A stretch of 64,000 nucleotides of DNA from the NCBI RefSeq assembly GCF_025421775.1, contig NZ_JAOEFX010000001.1:558001-622000 (forward strand). Reading direction: 5' to 3'. Shown here one piece after another: positions 45,810 to 55,400 of this stretch. The position numbers and the translations under genes were made by a program. Source of the stretch: Paenarthrobacter aurescens (GTDB lineage Bacteria; Actinomycetota; Actinomycetes; Actinomycetales; Micrococcaceae). Numbering within the stretch: the stretch's first letter is position 1; the number at the start of each line of letters is the position of its first letter. The notes below the pieces were generated by a model. That model did not search any database. It saw only the letters and a program-made list of their open reading frames with translations, and was not told the DNA's origin.

Positions 45810-46573
45810 CCACCCAGGCCAGGACCCTTGGCGTCGGATATTTGATCCTGCCAACCGCCGTCGTCCAAGCGGCGTGTTCCGGCGTCGGCGGCTTGGATCG
45901 CTTCCTGTCCCAGGACGAGAAGGCGACCCGACGACGGTACCGAAACGTGGCGGATAGCCAGGACTATGCGGCCTCACATGTCCTCCTCCGACTTCTGGCC
46001 GCGCACCAGTTGGGGCTGGACCCGCTGGCTGCCCCGGCGTTGAACATCACACGGCGGTGCCCGGGCTGTGGAAGCGCCGACCACGGGCGGACGATCCTGC
46101 CCGAAATGTCGCTGAGCCTGTCCCGGAGCCACGGTATGGTGATGGCGGCAGTCGGACCGGCCTCAGCCAGCGTCGGCGCAGATGTTGAACGCGTCCCGTC
46201 AGGGCTCTTCGACGGCTTTGACAACTATGTTCTTGAGCCCCGGGCGACGGCCGTCATGGACGAGGCTGACGTGCCGTCAAGGATGCGTCAGTGGGTTGCC
46301 AAAGAAGCAGTCCTTAAAGCCGCTGGGCTGGGCCTCAGCGTCCCGCCGTCCGCCGTCTCGCTGGTTTCAGGCGAGGACCGATCCGACGCTCATCGCGCCG
46401 TTTGTCCGATTCAACCGCTGGTGCACGGACTCGATGTATACCCCGTTCCCGTCACATCAACATACGTGGCTGCTGTTTCGGCCAGGGGATGTGGCCTGCC
46501 CGGGGTCCGGGGCGTGAGTGAGGTTCTTCCTCCACCACCGGACCTAAGGCGCCTTTCAAGGCCCCTTCCGTGA
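45806..46573 (+). CDS. Sfp-type 4'-phosphopantetheinyl transferase
   Basis: Predicted 255-residue enzyme that would attach the pantetheine arm to the three NRPS carrier domains. Both family motifs are visible: GADVERV with the Mg2+-binding Asp and Glu, and WVAKEAVLKAAGLGL. A CPGCGSADHGR stretch in the N-terminal half suggests a small metal or disulfide element. GTG 45806 overlaps the permease stop. Having its own PPTase makes the locus self-contained. Confidence 0.92.
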   Translation: MTTQARTLGVGYLILPTAVVQAACSGVGGLDRFLSQDEKATRRRYRNVADSQDYAASHVLLRLLAAHQLGLDPLAAPALNITRRCPGCGSADHGRTILPEMSLSLSRSHGMVMAAVGPASASVGADVERVPSGLFDGFDNYVLEPRATAVMDEADVPSRMRQWVAKEAVLKAAGLGLSVPPSAVSLVSGEDRSDAHRAVCPIQPLVHGLDVYPVPVTSTYVAAVSARGCGLPGVRGVSEVLPPPPDLRRLSRPLP

Positions 46574-46598
46574 AGAGATTCCACCCCCTGTCCGAGGA

Positions 46599-47222
46599 CT
46601 AAGGGTGTTCAATCCAGCAGGCCAGGATCGTGGTGGAGAGTTGGTAGGCCAAGGCGTTCCGGGTGATGTTTTCCGGCCCGATGGTGGCGGGCATGGCTGA
46701 GGCGTCCACGTGCAGGACGAAGCTGTCCTTTTGGAAGACGGCCGAACCGTCGACGGTCTCGTAGGCGGGGAAGCCTAGATTTGCGAGGCCCTCAATGGGC
46801 TTGGCATCTTTTGCCAAGGCCTGTTCCACAGTGAAGTGTTCCAGGGCGGCCTTCTGGTCCTCTCCTTCCTTGACCGAGATTTTCAGGGCGCCTCCATCTA
46901 AGAGGTACGTGCAGGTGAAGGTGTTGTCGGCCCAGCTGGTCGCGGTGTTGGGCTTGGAGTCCAGTTTCAGGATGGAAACGAGCCGGTCCATTGGTTGGTC
47001 TCCGCAGACCATTAGGGATGCCTCGCTAGGGCTGTCAGCAGCCGCGGTTCCCTTTTCGGGGGTGCTTTGACCATGTCCGTTAGCGTGGCCGGCTTCGCTC
47101 GTGGGGGACGGCACAGTGCCGGCGCTTGGAATACCTTGGCTTTCGGGTCCAGCATTTGCTGCACAGCCGGAGAGCAGCAGGAAGGTCAGGGCCAGTCCTG
47201 CCAAGGGTTGGCGTTTGTTCAT
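46599..47222 (-). CDS. Lipoprotein of unknown function
   Basis: Predicted 207-residue exported lipoprotein. ATG 47222 gives a signal ending LLLSGC. After a Gly/Ser/Thr-rich linker the mature domain starts near CGDQPMDRLVSILKL and has one Cys pair candidate (TFTCTYLLDGG, and ILACWIEH at the end). I do not recognise the family with certainty. It closes a minus-strand group with the class F sortase and the CHRD protein. The fragment at 13912-14322 is a truncated copy of its C-terminal half. Confidence 0.85.
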   Translation of the reverse strand: MNKRQPLAGLALTFLLLSGCAANAGPESQGIPSAGTVPSPTSEAGHANGHGQSTPEKGTAAADSPSEASLMVCGDQPMDRLVSILKLDSKPNTATSWADNTFTCTYLLDGGALKISVKEGEDQKAALEHFTVEQALAKDAKPIEGLANLGFPAYETVDGSAVFQKDSFVLHVDASAMPATIGPENITRNALAYQLSTTILACWIEHP

Positions 47223-47267
47223 GTCGTGTCCATCCTTCAACTGTCCCCTTGAGGGCGTTGTCCGTGG

Positions 47268-47945
47268 TTAGACGGTGAGTTTCGCGTAAACGACGTAGTT
47301 GTCGTCGAATTCTCCGGTGGCGGAGTTGTAACCGTCGCACGTGATCAGGCGCAGCTCGGATCCGGCAGTGTTGCCGTAGACCTCGAACGTTGGGAAATTG
47401 CTTTTGCTGTAGCGGGCGGCGCGGTAAACGGTGAAGAGGGCTGTGCTGGAGTCGCTCCTGATCACGCTGATCTGCTCGCCGTCCCGGAGTTTTTGAAGGT
47501 CTGCGAAGACACCCTTGTTTCCGCCGAGTGCGTTGACGTGTCCAAGCATTACCGCCGGCCCCGTTTCTCCTGGTGCTGGGGAACCGTCGTACCAGCTTGC
47601 AGGTGCTCCCTGGCCGGTGTCTTGGGGCACCTTGAGCGATCCGTTCTCCTCCAAACCCAGGTGCAACAGTTCGGTTCTGACACCGATCGAGGGAATGGTC
47701 AGGGTGACGGGTGCGGACGCCGGCAGCATGGCCGGGAGGGGCTCCTCCGGATGGGTAGGCGCCGCGGCCGCAGGTGGTGGCATTGGCACGGTCGAAGGTG
47801 CAGGCGTTGCTGCCGTGGTTGGCGGACTGCTCGTCGTGGGAGGGGCTTCACCAGGGTTTCCCGCGGCGCAGCCGGTAAGGAACAGAAGTCCACCCACCAC
47901 GGCCGCAAGGAGCCGTCCGCGGTAGGTGGATTTCGTGGTTGTCAC
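47268..47945 (-). CDS. Class F sortase
   Basis: Predicted 225-residue exported sortase-like enzyme. A signal-type N-terminus ending FLTGCAAG and a Pro/Thr-rich linker precede the sortase domain (about residues 85-225). Catalytic elements: His in MLGHVNALGG and Cys in RLITCDGYN; an Arg is expected near the end but I cannot place it with confidence. Class F sortases are typical of actinobacteria and anchor or process proteins at the cell surface. The CHRD gene ends 18 bases upstream; it is the obvious candidate substrate. Confidence 0.88.
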   Translation of the reverse strand: MTTTKSTYRGRLLAAVVGGLLFLTGCAAGNPGEAPPTTSSPPTTAATPAPSTVPMPPPAAAAPTHPEEPLPAMLPASAPVTLTIPSIGVRTELLHLGLEENGSLKVPQDTGQGAPASWYDGSPAPGETGPAVMLGHVNALGGNKGVFADLQKLRDGEQISVIRSDSSTALFTVYRAARYSKSNFPTFEVYGNTAGSELRLITCDGYNSATGEFDDNYVVYAKLTV

Positions 47946-47963
47946 TGTGCTGATCCGCTCCGT

Positions 47964-48743
47964 TTATGCTTTGGCTTCGGATCCAGTGTTCCGGCGGCGG
48001 CGCACCACATAGGCACCACCGGCAAGTGCCACCAATGCCAGTCCCCCGCCCAGAGCGATGGTTCCTGCGTCGTTACTTGCTTCCTGTGTGATGCCGGTAG
48101 CAGCGCCACCCGCCGGCATCTTCATCTGCCCTGCCTTCAACGTTCCACACAGGGCCGGCGATGTTGCTGCCAGCGGAAGCGTGGGGGCAAGATCGGACTT
48201 GGCTGCCTGTCCGGCTGCGCTGAGCGTAGCGGGGTCAAGGCCGTGAACCACCACCACGGCAGTACCGGCTTCCAGGGCTGCCTTCGTCTCGGCGTTCAGC
48301 TCGAACGTGCGGTCAACGGTGTAGGCCGCACCCTGCCCGCCTACCTTCAAATCCAAGCCCGCTGCCGGGCTTGTGTCACCGCTGGTGGAGAGGGTAGTGA
48401 CAATTCCACCGTAGGAGGGGGCGCCCTCGGTAGTGGAGATGACCTGATCGCCGTCTTTGTCAGCCGACGGATCCGGGCATACGCCCAAGGCACCACCGTG
48501 AATGTGCTGAACGTGCGGGTACGGGGCGTCCATGAAGGTCGCCGGCATGCCTGAAACGTTCAGGACAACGTGGGCTTGGTTGCCAGTGACATCGACTGTG
48601 ATGTTGGCGGCGCCTGCGCTGCCATTAATCTGGCCGAGGGTTGCCTGGTAGGAATTGTCAGCAGCCATCGCCGGAGAACCGAAAAGGGCAAGCGCGCCCA
48701 CAGCAAGGGTTGGTACTGCCATATAGCGGAGTGTCTTATTCAT
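47964..48743 (-). CDS. CHRD-domain protein with C-terminal membrane anchor
   Basis: Predicted 259-residue surface protein. ATG 48743 follows aggag and starts a signal peptide (ALALFGSPAMA). The middle is a CHRD domain (VVLNVSGMPATFMDAPYPH, then VQHIHGGALGVCP). The end has one membrane helix followed by RRRRN and a short tail, the layout of a sortase substrate, but I find no LPxTG or close variant in front of the helix. It is transcribed with the class F sortase and the lipoprotein. Confidence 0.85.
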   Translation of the reverse strand: MNKTLRYMAVPTLAVGALALFGSPAMAADNSYQATLGQINGSAGAANITVDVTGNQAHVVLNVSGMPATFMDAPYPHVQHIHGGALGVCPDPSADKDGDQVISTTEGAPSYGGIVTTLSTSGDTSPAAGLDLKVGGQGAAYTVDRTFELNAETKAALEAGTAVVVVHGLDPATLSAAGQAAKSDLAPTLPLAATSPALCGTLKAGQMKMPAGGAATGITQEASNDAGTIALGGGLALVALAGGAYVVRRRRNTGSEAKA

Positions 48744-48906
48744 TGAAAAAATCTCCTCATACACACGAGTGTGATGTTGGCACCCCAAGGGTTGGGGTCA
48801 CAGGACATTCGAGACTGCTCGCCGAAAGGATGGGTCTGCGTGTGATTCAGAACACGCCCCGCGGGTTCAGTAGGGTGGAGAGGACCCCAAAGTGAGGACC
48901 ACTTTC

Positions 48907-50316
48907 ATGCACACCACCGCCAATAAGACCACCGTGGATCGGCACTACGACTTGGTCGTCATCGGCACCGGGTCCGGAAATTCCATTCCAGGACCCGAAT
49001 TCGAAGACCGGTCGATCGCGATCATCGAGAAGGCGTCGTTCGGCGGCACCTGCTTGAACGCCGGCTGCATCCCGTCAAAGATGTACGTGCACACCGCTGA
49101 CACCGCGCTGGACATCGGTGATTCCGGACGGCTGGGCCTCCACGCGGAGGTCACCTCCATCGACTGGCCTGGCATGGTTGACCGCATCTTTGGGAAGCGC
49201 GTCGATGCCATTTCCGCCGCCGGTGAGGAATACCGCCGCGGCCCAGAGAGCCCGAACGTCGACGTCTACGACCAGCACGCCGTCTTTGTCGGAGAACGTA
49301 CCTTGCGCACGGGCCAAGGGGCTCAACAGAAAATCATCTCCGGTGACAAAATCGTCATCGCCGCAGGCTCCCGGCCATTGATCCCCAAGGCCATCGCCGC
49401 CTCGGGCGTGAGGTACCACACCAACGAGGACATCATGCGGCTCCCGCAGCTCCCCACATCGCTGGTCATCATCGGGGGTGGATCCATCGCCATGGAGTTC
49501 GCCCACGTCTTCGACGCCCTCGGCACGGACGTTACCATCATCGCCCGATCCACGCTCCTACGGAACCTCGATGACGACCTGCACGTCCGCTTCAATGACT
49601 TGGCCGCCGAGCGCTTCGACATCCGGTCCGGCAGGACCACCGTCGGCGCCGATCAGACCGGGGAAGGCATAACTGTCAGGCTCGACGACGGCTCCTCCGC
49701 CACCGGGGAGGTACTGTTGGTGGCCACCGGGCGCATCCCAAACGGGGACCTATTGGACCTGCCCGCGGGTGGGATCGACACAATAGGAGCCGGGCGCATC
49801 AAGGTGGATGAGTACGGCCGGTCAACCTCCGCCGCAGGTGTCTGGGCCCTCGGCGACGTCTCCTCTCCCTACATGCTCAAACATGTGGCCAACGCCGAGA
49901 TGCGCGCCGTGCGCCACAACCTGCTGAACCCGGAGAACCTGCAGAAAATGCCGCACGATCACGTCCCTGCCGCCACGTTCACCAACCCCCAGATCGCCAC
50001 CGTCGGCATGACCGAATCCCAGGCCCGCGACCACGGCCACAAGGTCACAGTCAAGGTCCAGGACTACGGGGACGTCGCCTATGGCTGGGCGCTGGAGGAC
50101 ACCACCGGCATCTGCAAACTCATTGCCGACCAAGACACCGGAAAACTCCTCGGCGCCCACTACATGGGCCCCCAAGCATCAACCCTGATCCAGCAAATGA
50201 TCACCGTCCTGGCCTTCGACCTCGACGTTCGCGAGTTTGCCGCCAAGCAGTACTGGATCCACCCGGCACTCCCTGAAGTCACAGAAAACGCCCTGCTTGG
50301 CCTCACGTTCAACTAA
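48907..50316 (+). CDS. mtr: Mycothione reductase
   Basis: Predicted 469-residue flavoprotein disulfide reductase that regenerates mycothiol from mycothione with NADPH. Motifs: FAD-binding VVIGTGSGNS, redox-active Cys pair in GGTCLNAGCIPSK, NAD(P)-binding VIIGGGSIAMEFAH, ALGDVSSPYMLKHVAN, and the interface His-Glu region HPALPEVTENALLG. A GTG at 48892 in frame is an alternative start, with ggagagg in front; I prefer the ATG because family proteins begin near there. It supports the thiol needed by the maleylpyruvate isomerase. Confidence 0.93.
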   Translation: MHTTANKTTVDRHYDLVVIGTGSGNSIPGPEFEDRSIAIIEKASFGGTCLNAGCIPSKMYVHTADTALDIGDSGRLGLHAEVTSIDWPGMVDRIFGKRVDAISAAGEEYRRGPESPNVDVYDQHAVFVGERTLRTGQGAQQKIISGDKIVIAAGSRPLIPKAIAASGVRYHTNEDIMRLPQLPTSLVIIGGGSIAMEFAHVFDALGTDVTIIARSTLLRNLDDDLHVRFNDLAAERFDIRSGRTTVGADQTGEGITVRLDDGSSATGEVLLVATGRIPNGDLLDLPAGGIDTIGAGRIKVDEYGRSTSAAGVWALGDVSSPYMLKHVANAEMRAVRHNLLNPENLQKMPHDHVPAATFTNPQIATVGMTESQARDHGHKVTVKVQDYGDVAYGWALEDTTGICKLIADQDTGKLLGAHYMGPQASTLIQQMITVLAFDLDVREFAAKQYWIHPALPEVTENALLGLTFN

Positions 50317-51271
50317 TCGGGCCACGCAAACACCAGTTCCGCGCTTGCCCGGCGTGAACCACTGAGGACCACTGCCCGCACACCTCGATCACCTCCAGAC
50401 CGATCACGTCGTAGTAGACACGCCCACCAGTGACTTCCTGTGAGTAAGACATCCGACGCCCGCCCTGATCCCGCCAGAAAGCAAACTGAGGTGTGGACAA
50501 CGTGCACCCCCTTTTCGTCTGTCTTTGCAGCCGCTAACTCCGGATTCCTCCCGCCAAGAACCCCGGACGTCCGGTGGTTTCGACGCCCCGAAGTCATGTT
50601 GTAGTTGCCGCCCTACCCATGAAGCGGCGCAGGCCAACCACGACATACCGGACGTACCAGGAGAGAAACGCATAAGCCCAGTTCAGAGCATGCGGACGGT
50701 CACAGCCACGACCCTGAACCCGCTCCCCCACAACCCACCAGGCGACCCGCGGTGCCAGGCACACCCGCGGCCAGTGTCAGAGGGACCTGACCGAACAGAA
50801 TGTACACACGTTAAGCAAAACCCCCCCTGGCGAGAGGGCATGCCGTGCACAAGGTCGGACTCGACGCGTCCCTGCGCACTCATACTCTGCCCCGGAAATC
50901 GGCGCTGCCGCGTCTGCAGATTGCCTGCAGGATTGCGCCTCTCGGTCTGCGTGAATTCTCAGGTCAGGATGAGGCACCGGCATCCAAGGCACGACTCGCG
51001 CCGGCCGGTAGAACAAACCAAAACCCGACGGCTCTCTACCCGCCAGAACAATGAATAACTCGACACGGTGGGAGCACCTCCTTCATCAAGTACATGGCCG
51101 AGACGGCACCGAAGAATCTGGCCAAGCCCTTCCCGCCAGCCCTACGACCGAACGTCCTTTATCGGCGTTGAAACTACGGGAATGGAAGTAGCTGGGTAAG
51201 CTCCCGTTCGCCGAGAGAAACGACGTTTCCGCGCGGGTCAGGCGCACTAACCCGATTGCGGTTGCTGAAGA
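50317..51271. other. Region without a supported gene
   Basis: About 950 bases between two convergent genes. I find no gene I can support. A 63-codon minus-strand frame (50309-50500, TTG start, with GGRVYYDVIGLEVIEVCGQW) has a natural-looking composition but no known family; a 36-codon plus-strand stretch near 51060-51172 includes STSFIKYMAETAPKNLAKPF and might be a gene remnant. A run of seven C occurs at about 50820. No tRNA, repeat or insertion element is visible. Confidence 0.4.
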
Positions 51272-53053
51272 TCAGGCGCCTGCCTCACGTGCGGGAGCAG
51301 TTAGCCCACGCAGTCCGTGCCCATACGTGTACAGAGGATCCCGGGTACCACCAGGTTCATCGCTGTGGGCCTCAAGGACCGCAGCAGTTGAGCGGGGCAG
51401 TTCAAACGGCAGGCGTCCTTCGGGGGTCACCTCTCCAGTCAGCACCCGCACGAGGGCTTGATCGGAGACTCCGAACGTGGCCAAGATTGCCGAACACTGC
51501 GGTTCCAATGGAGTGAGGATCGCCGGACGGTCGAGGTTGACCACGAGAACCACAGGTACCTTCGCGGCGATCCCCGCGATGTGAGCAACTATGGCCGGAG
51601 CAAACTCGAGGCTTCCGGCATGGAACATCGCTTCAAGGAATAGTTCATTGCGTGGCTCGTACGGGGCGTCGAGACGGACGATCGCGACGTCGGCATCGTC
51701 CAAAGTAGCTGCGATGACAGCACAATCAGCGAGGGCGTCAGGGGATATACCTTCCACGTAGACCCGCATGGAGGAGTTCAACGGCAGGAGTCCCGTTGCA
51801 CCTTTAAGGGCCACCACGGAGCGGCTTTGTGCTTTGAGGCCCTCCTCCCGGAATTCAGGGTTGCCTACAATGGCCACCGCCGCTTCCTCGTCCACGTAGC
51901 GGTTCTCGAAGAGCCCGAGCTCGAATTTGACCTTCAGCAACCGTCGCACTGATTCGTCGATGCGCTGGACCGGGATGCGGCCCGACTTCACCAGGGCCAC
52001 GAGGATTTCGGGGCAGGCTTCTCCCCCGAACTGGTCGCAGCCGGCTTCAATGGCCTTGACCATGCGGTCTTCAACGGAGAGGTGCTCTACGCCCCAGGCC
52101 CTGGCGGGCAAGTTCATGCCGAACACGTCCGAGTCGTGAAGGAGTCCCCAGTCTGTGCACACCACACCGTCGTAGCCGAGTTCCCCGCGCAGCAGTCCGG
52201 TGATGATTTGTCGGTTGAACCCGAACCCTACTTCCTCGATGGCCTCACCGTTGCGGTGTAGTTCCACGGGCATTCCGTAGTAGGGCATGATGGCGCTGGT
52301 TCCGGCGCTGATGGCATGACGGAATGGCAGCAAGTGGTCCTCGAACTTGCCACCCGGATAGACCTGCTCGCGCCCATAGGGGAAGTGGGGGTCTTCCCCG
52401 TCCTTCTGCGGTCCGCCTCCAGGGAAATGCTTTGTCATGCACGCAACACTATGATTGCCTAGAGAACCGCCCTGGAATCCCTCGAGGTAAGCCGCGGCCA
52501 GCTGCCCTGTGAGCTCGGGATCCTGTCCGAAGCCGCTGTACTGCCTGGCCCACCGCGGTTCAGTGGCGAGGTCCACGGTGGGGTGCAGGGCTGCCCGCAG
52601 TCCAACGGCGAGGTACTCCTGGCGTGCCGTGTCAGCGAAGCGCCGAACCGTTTCGGGATCCCGGAGTGCGGCCATGCCAATGGGCTCGGGCCACGCCGAG
52701 AAGAAGCCGGCGGCGAAGGACGCGCCCTGGTTCTCGGCGAAGGCATGCCGGGGATCCGTGGAGACTGTGATGGGAATACCCAGTCTCGTCCGGGATGCCA
52801 GCTCCTGAATGGCGTTATGCCAGCGGGCCGCCGTCCGCGCATCCGGCAGTTGGTGGACGTTGAAGTGGCTCATGAAGCCCTCGGCAATCAAGCCTTGGGT
52901 TCCGGAGTCTACGTCCGCTCCACCGAAAGTGATGGCGTGGAACATCTGCCCGGCTTTTTCTTCCAGGGTCATGCGCCCAAGCAGGTCTTCTACCCGCTGG
53001 TTCACCGCTAGGGCTGAGTCCAAGTAGGCGGCTTGCGTGGCTGTGTCGCTCAC
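51272..53053 (-). CDS. Glycoside hydrolase family 3 (beta-glucosidase type)
   Basis: Predicted 593-residue hydrolase without a signal peptide, so probably cytoplasmic. The catalytic nucleophile is Asp301 in VVCTDWG; substrate-binding KHFPGGG lies near residue 208. The C-terminal (alpha/beta)6 sandwich domain follows. KHFPGGG and TDWG point to beta-glucosidase/xylosidase rather than NagZ. The start overlaps the rhamnosidase stop by 4 bases. With the rhamnosidase it could trim rhamnosyl-glucosides such as rutinosides or neohesperidosides of plant phenolics. Confidence 0.9.
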   Translation of the reverse strand: MSDTATQAAYLDSALAVNQRVEDLLGRMTLEEKAGQMFHAITFGGADVDSGTQGLIAEGFMSHFNVHQLPDARTAARWHNAIQELASRTRLGIPITVSTDPRHAFAENQGASFAAGFFSAWPEPIGMAALRDPETVRRFADTARQEYLAVGLRAALHPTVDLATEPRWARQYSGFGQDPELTGQLAAAYLEGFQGGSLGNHSVACMTKHFPGGGPQKDGEDPHFPYGREQVYPGGKFEDHLLPFRHAISAGTSAIMPYYGMPVELHRNGEAIEEVGFGFNRQIITGLLRGELGYDGVVCTDWGLLHDSDVFGMNLPARAWGVEHLSVEDRMVKAIEAGCDQFGGEACPEILVALVKSGRIPVQRIDESVRRLLKVKFELGLFENRYVDEEAAVAIVGNPEFREEGLKAQSRSVVALKGATGLLPLNSSMRVYVEGISPDALADCAVIAATLDDADVAIVRLDAPYEPRNELFLEAMFHAGSLEFAPAIVAHIAGIAAKVPVVLVVNLDRPAILTPLEPQCSAILATFGVSDQALVRVLTGEVTPEGRLPFELPRSTAAVLEAHSDEPGGTRDPLYTYGHGLRGLTAPAREAGA

Positions 53054-55341
53054 TTGCCTTCTCCTGTCATTACCAGCCCGGAGGTACGGAACGTATGCGT
53101 GCCTGAGCCTACTTCCTGCGGGGGCATCGCCGGCACGTCAATTTCGGCAGCTACGCCATCGGGCACCGTAAGCGTGAATTCGTACTCTCCCCCGTCTTGG
53201 AGATGCCACTCGCTGGCCACGGTTCCGTGCGGCGTCACCATGCTGGTCTTGGCCCAGTCGATTCCGTGGCCGGGCTTGGGTGCATAGAGAACCTTGGCAT
53301 AGCCGGGCTCAAGTGGCCTGATGCCGCCCACCACCTTGTGCAGCCAATCCGCTACGGCGCCCAGCGCATAGTGGTTGAAGCTGGTCATCTCACCTTGGTT
53401 GATGGTTCCGTCGGGCAGCATCGAGTCCCAACGCTCCCAGACAGTGGTTGCCCCCATGGTCACCGGGTAGAGCCAGGAAGGGCATTGCTCCTCCAGCAGG
53501 AGGCGATACGCATCCTCGAGGTGTCCCGATTCGGAAAGCGCCCACGTGATGAAGGGAGTTCCGGCGAAACCGGTGGACACCCGATACCCGTTGCGGGAGA
53601 CAAGTTCAGCGAGGCGGTTCCCTGCGAACGTTCGTTCCTCGTCGCCGTCGAGCACGTCAAAAGCAATCGCGAGGGCGTAAACGGTGGTGCAGCCGCTGAG
53701 GATGGTACCGTCCGGGCCAACGTAATGAGTATTGAAGGCGGCGCGAACCCGGGCGGCGAGGTCATTGAAGTGCTTGGCTTCCGCAGTGTGGCCCAGAATT
53801 GACGCGGTGTCCGCTGTGATCCGGGCGGTGCGGTAGAGGCAGGCCGTGGCGACCACGCCCTTGTCCGCTTTGGAGTTCCACGGCTGATCCGGCGCCGCGT
53901 CCGGGTCCAGCCAGTCGCCGAACTGGAAGCCCTGGTCCCACAGGCCAGTCTCGGAGAGCAACCCCTCCACCCGTCGGGTGTGCGCGGCCATGGAGTCGTA
54001 TTGCCGGCGAAGCACTTCCTTGTCACCATAGGCTTCCCATAGTGCCCAGGGAACCCAAACAGCGGCTTCACTCCACAGCGCCGTGGATTCAGGTGCCGGG
54101 AATTCTTTGGGATGTTCCTCATATTTGAGGATGTCCGGCACGGTAAACGGGACCATCCCGTCGGCGGCTTCCTGCTCGGCCGCGAGGTCCAGGAGCCAGT
54201 CCTGCAGGAAGTCCTTGACGTCGTACAGGTAAGCGGCCGTCGGCGCGAACACTGCGATGTCTCCAGTCCAGCCGAGCCGTTCGTTACGTTGCGGGCAGTC
54301 CGTGGGCAGGTCCAGGAAGTTGCCCTTCAAGCCCCAGACAATGTTCCGGTGCAGCTGGTTCACCAGTGGATTGGAGCACTCGAACGTGCCCGTCCGCTTC
54401 AGGTCGGTATGTACGACGACGGCCTCCACAGCATCCACTGTCAACTCACCTGGCCAGCCACTCACCTCGGCATAGCGGAAGCCGTGGAAGGTGAACGTCG
54501 GCTCAAAGAAGTCCTGCCCACCGGAAAGAATGAGGCTGTCCGTGGCTTGCGCCGTACGCAGTGGACGGACGCCGAGTTCACCGCCCTCGAGGACTTCGGC
54601 GTGACGCACTGTAATGGCGTCACCGCGGTTGCCCTGCACCGTAAACCGGAGCCATCCAACCAGGTTCTGTCCAAAGTCCACGAGTGTTTTGCCGCTGGGG
54701 GAAGTGAAAATATCCACTGGCTTGAGGACTTCGTTCCGGACTACAGGCGGGCTGATCGGCTCTGCCAGGCGAGCGGTGTCGAACTCCAGGGCGTGGACCC
54801 CTGCCCAGGATTTCGCGTCAAAACCGGGCTTGGTCCAAGTGTCCGCGGTGAGCCTGGCGTCGATGGTTTGCCCGTCGTAGAGGTCATTGGCGAGGGTTGC
54901 CGAGGGTCCGGACTGCCAGGACGTGTCAGTGCTGATGGTCTGGATGAAGCCATCGGCGTACGCGATGTCCAGCTGGCCGAAGAAGCCCAGCTCCGATCCG
55001 TAGAACGCTGAGTTGCCGTTCCAGGACAAATTGCCCCGGTACCAGCCGTTGCCAAGGGCGGCGCCGATGACATTGACGGGTTCCAACAGATCGGTGACAT
55101 CGTAGCTGCGGTAGCGAAGCCGCCACTCGTAGGAGCTCCAGCCCGGGCTCAAGACATCTCCGCCCACCGGACGGCCGTTGATGGAGGCCTCGAAAACGCC
55201 GAAGGACGTGGCGCGAAGGATCGCCTTGACCGGTAAGCCGTGGCCGTCTGCCAAGGCGAATTCCTTCCGCAGCAGCGGTGCTCCATTGAAGTCCTCGTTG
55301 GGCGCTATCATCGTCGCGGACCAAGGGCGTAGTGCTGTCAT
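53050..55341 (-). CDS. Alpha-L-rhamnosidase, GH78
   Basis: Predicted 763-residue hydrolase, no signal peptide. The N-terminal beta domains (SFGVFEASINGRPVGGDVLS, SPGWSSYEWRLRYRSYDVT) are followed by LVDFGQNLVGW, and the (alpha/alpha)6 catalytic domain has the GH78 general-acid motif DCPQRNERLGWTGD and ends with VWERWDSMLPDG and EMTSFNHYALGAV. It is translationally coupled to the GH3 gene and follows the TetR gene by 60 bases. The second GH78 at the window end shares the same motifs. Confidence 0.93.
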   Translation of the reverse strand: MTALRPWSATMIAPNEDFNGAPLLRKEFALADGHGLPVKAILRATSFGVFEASINGRPVGGDVLSPGWSSYEWRLRYRSYDVTDLLEPVNVIGAALGNGWYRGNLSWNGNSAFYGSELGFFGQLDIAYADGFIQTISTDTSWQSGPSATLANDLYDGQTIDARLTADTWTKPGFDAKSWAGVHALEFDTARLAEPISPPVVRNEVLKPVDIFTSPSGKTLVDFGQNLVGWLRFTVQGNRGDAITVRHAEVLEGGELGVRPLRTAQATDSLILSGGQDFFEPTFTFHGFRYAEVSGWPGELTVDAVEAVVVHTDLKRTGTFECSNPLVNQLHRNIVWGLKGNFLDLPTDCPQRNERLGWTGDIAVFAPTAAYLYDVKDFLQDWLLDLAAEQEAADGMVPFTVPDILKYEEHPKEFPAPESTALWSEAAVWVPWALWEAYGDKEVLRRQYDSMAAHTRRVEGLLSETGLWDQGFQFGDWLDPDAAPDQPWNSKADKGVVATACLYRTARITADTASILGHTAEAKHFNDLAARVRAAFNTHYVGPDGTILSGCTTVYALAIAFDVLDGDEERTFAGNRLAELVSRNGYRVSTGFAGTPFITWALSESGHLEDAYRLLLEEQCPSWLYPVTMGATTVWERWDSMLPDGTINQGEMTSFNHYALGAVADWLHKVVGGIRPLEPGYAKVLYAPKPGHGIDWAKTSMVTPHGTVASEWHLQDGGEYEFTLTVPDGVAAEIDVPAMPPQEVGSGTHTFRTSGLVMTGEGK

Positions 55342-55400
55342 GAGCTTCTTTCTCTAATGCGTGAGGAGTAGGTGGCCGGCAAAACCGGCGGGCGCCGACG

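Noticed and set aside
47493..48554. 353-codon plus-strand frame opposite the sortase and CHRD genes
   Set aside because: Cys/Gly/Arg-rich shadow frame without family features; the minus strand carries two recognisable genes with signal peptides.
51059..51240. Possible tRNA or structured RNA in the gap before the GH3 gene
   Set aside because: No cloverleaf with a plausible T-loop (GTTCRANNC) could be drawn.
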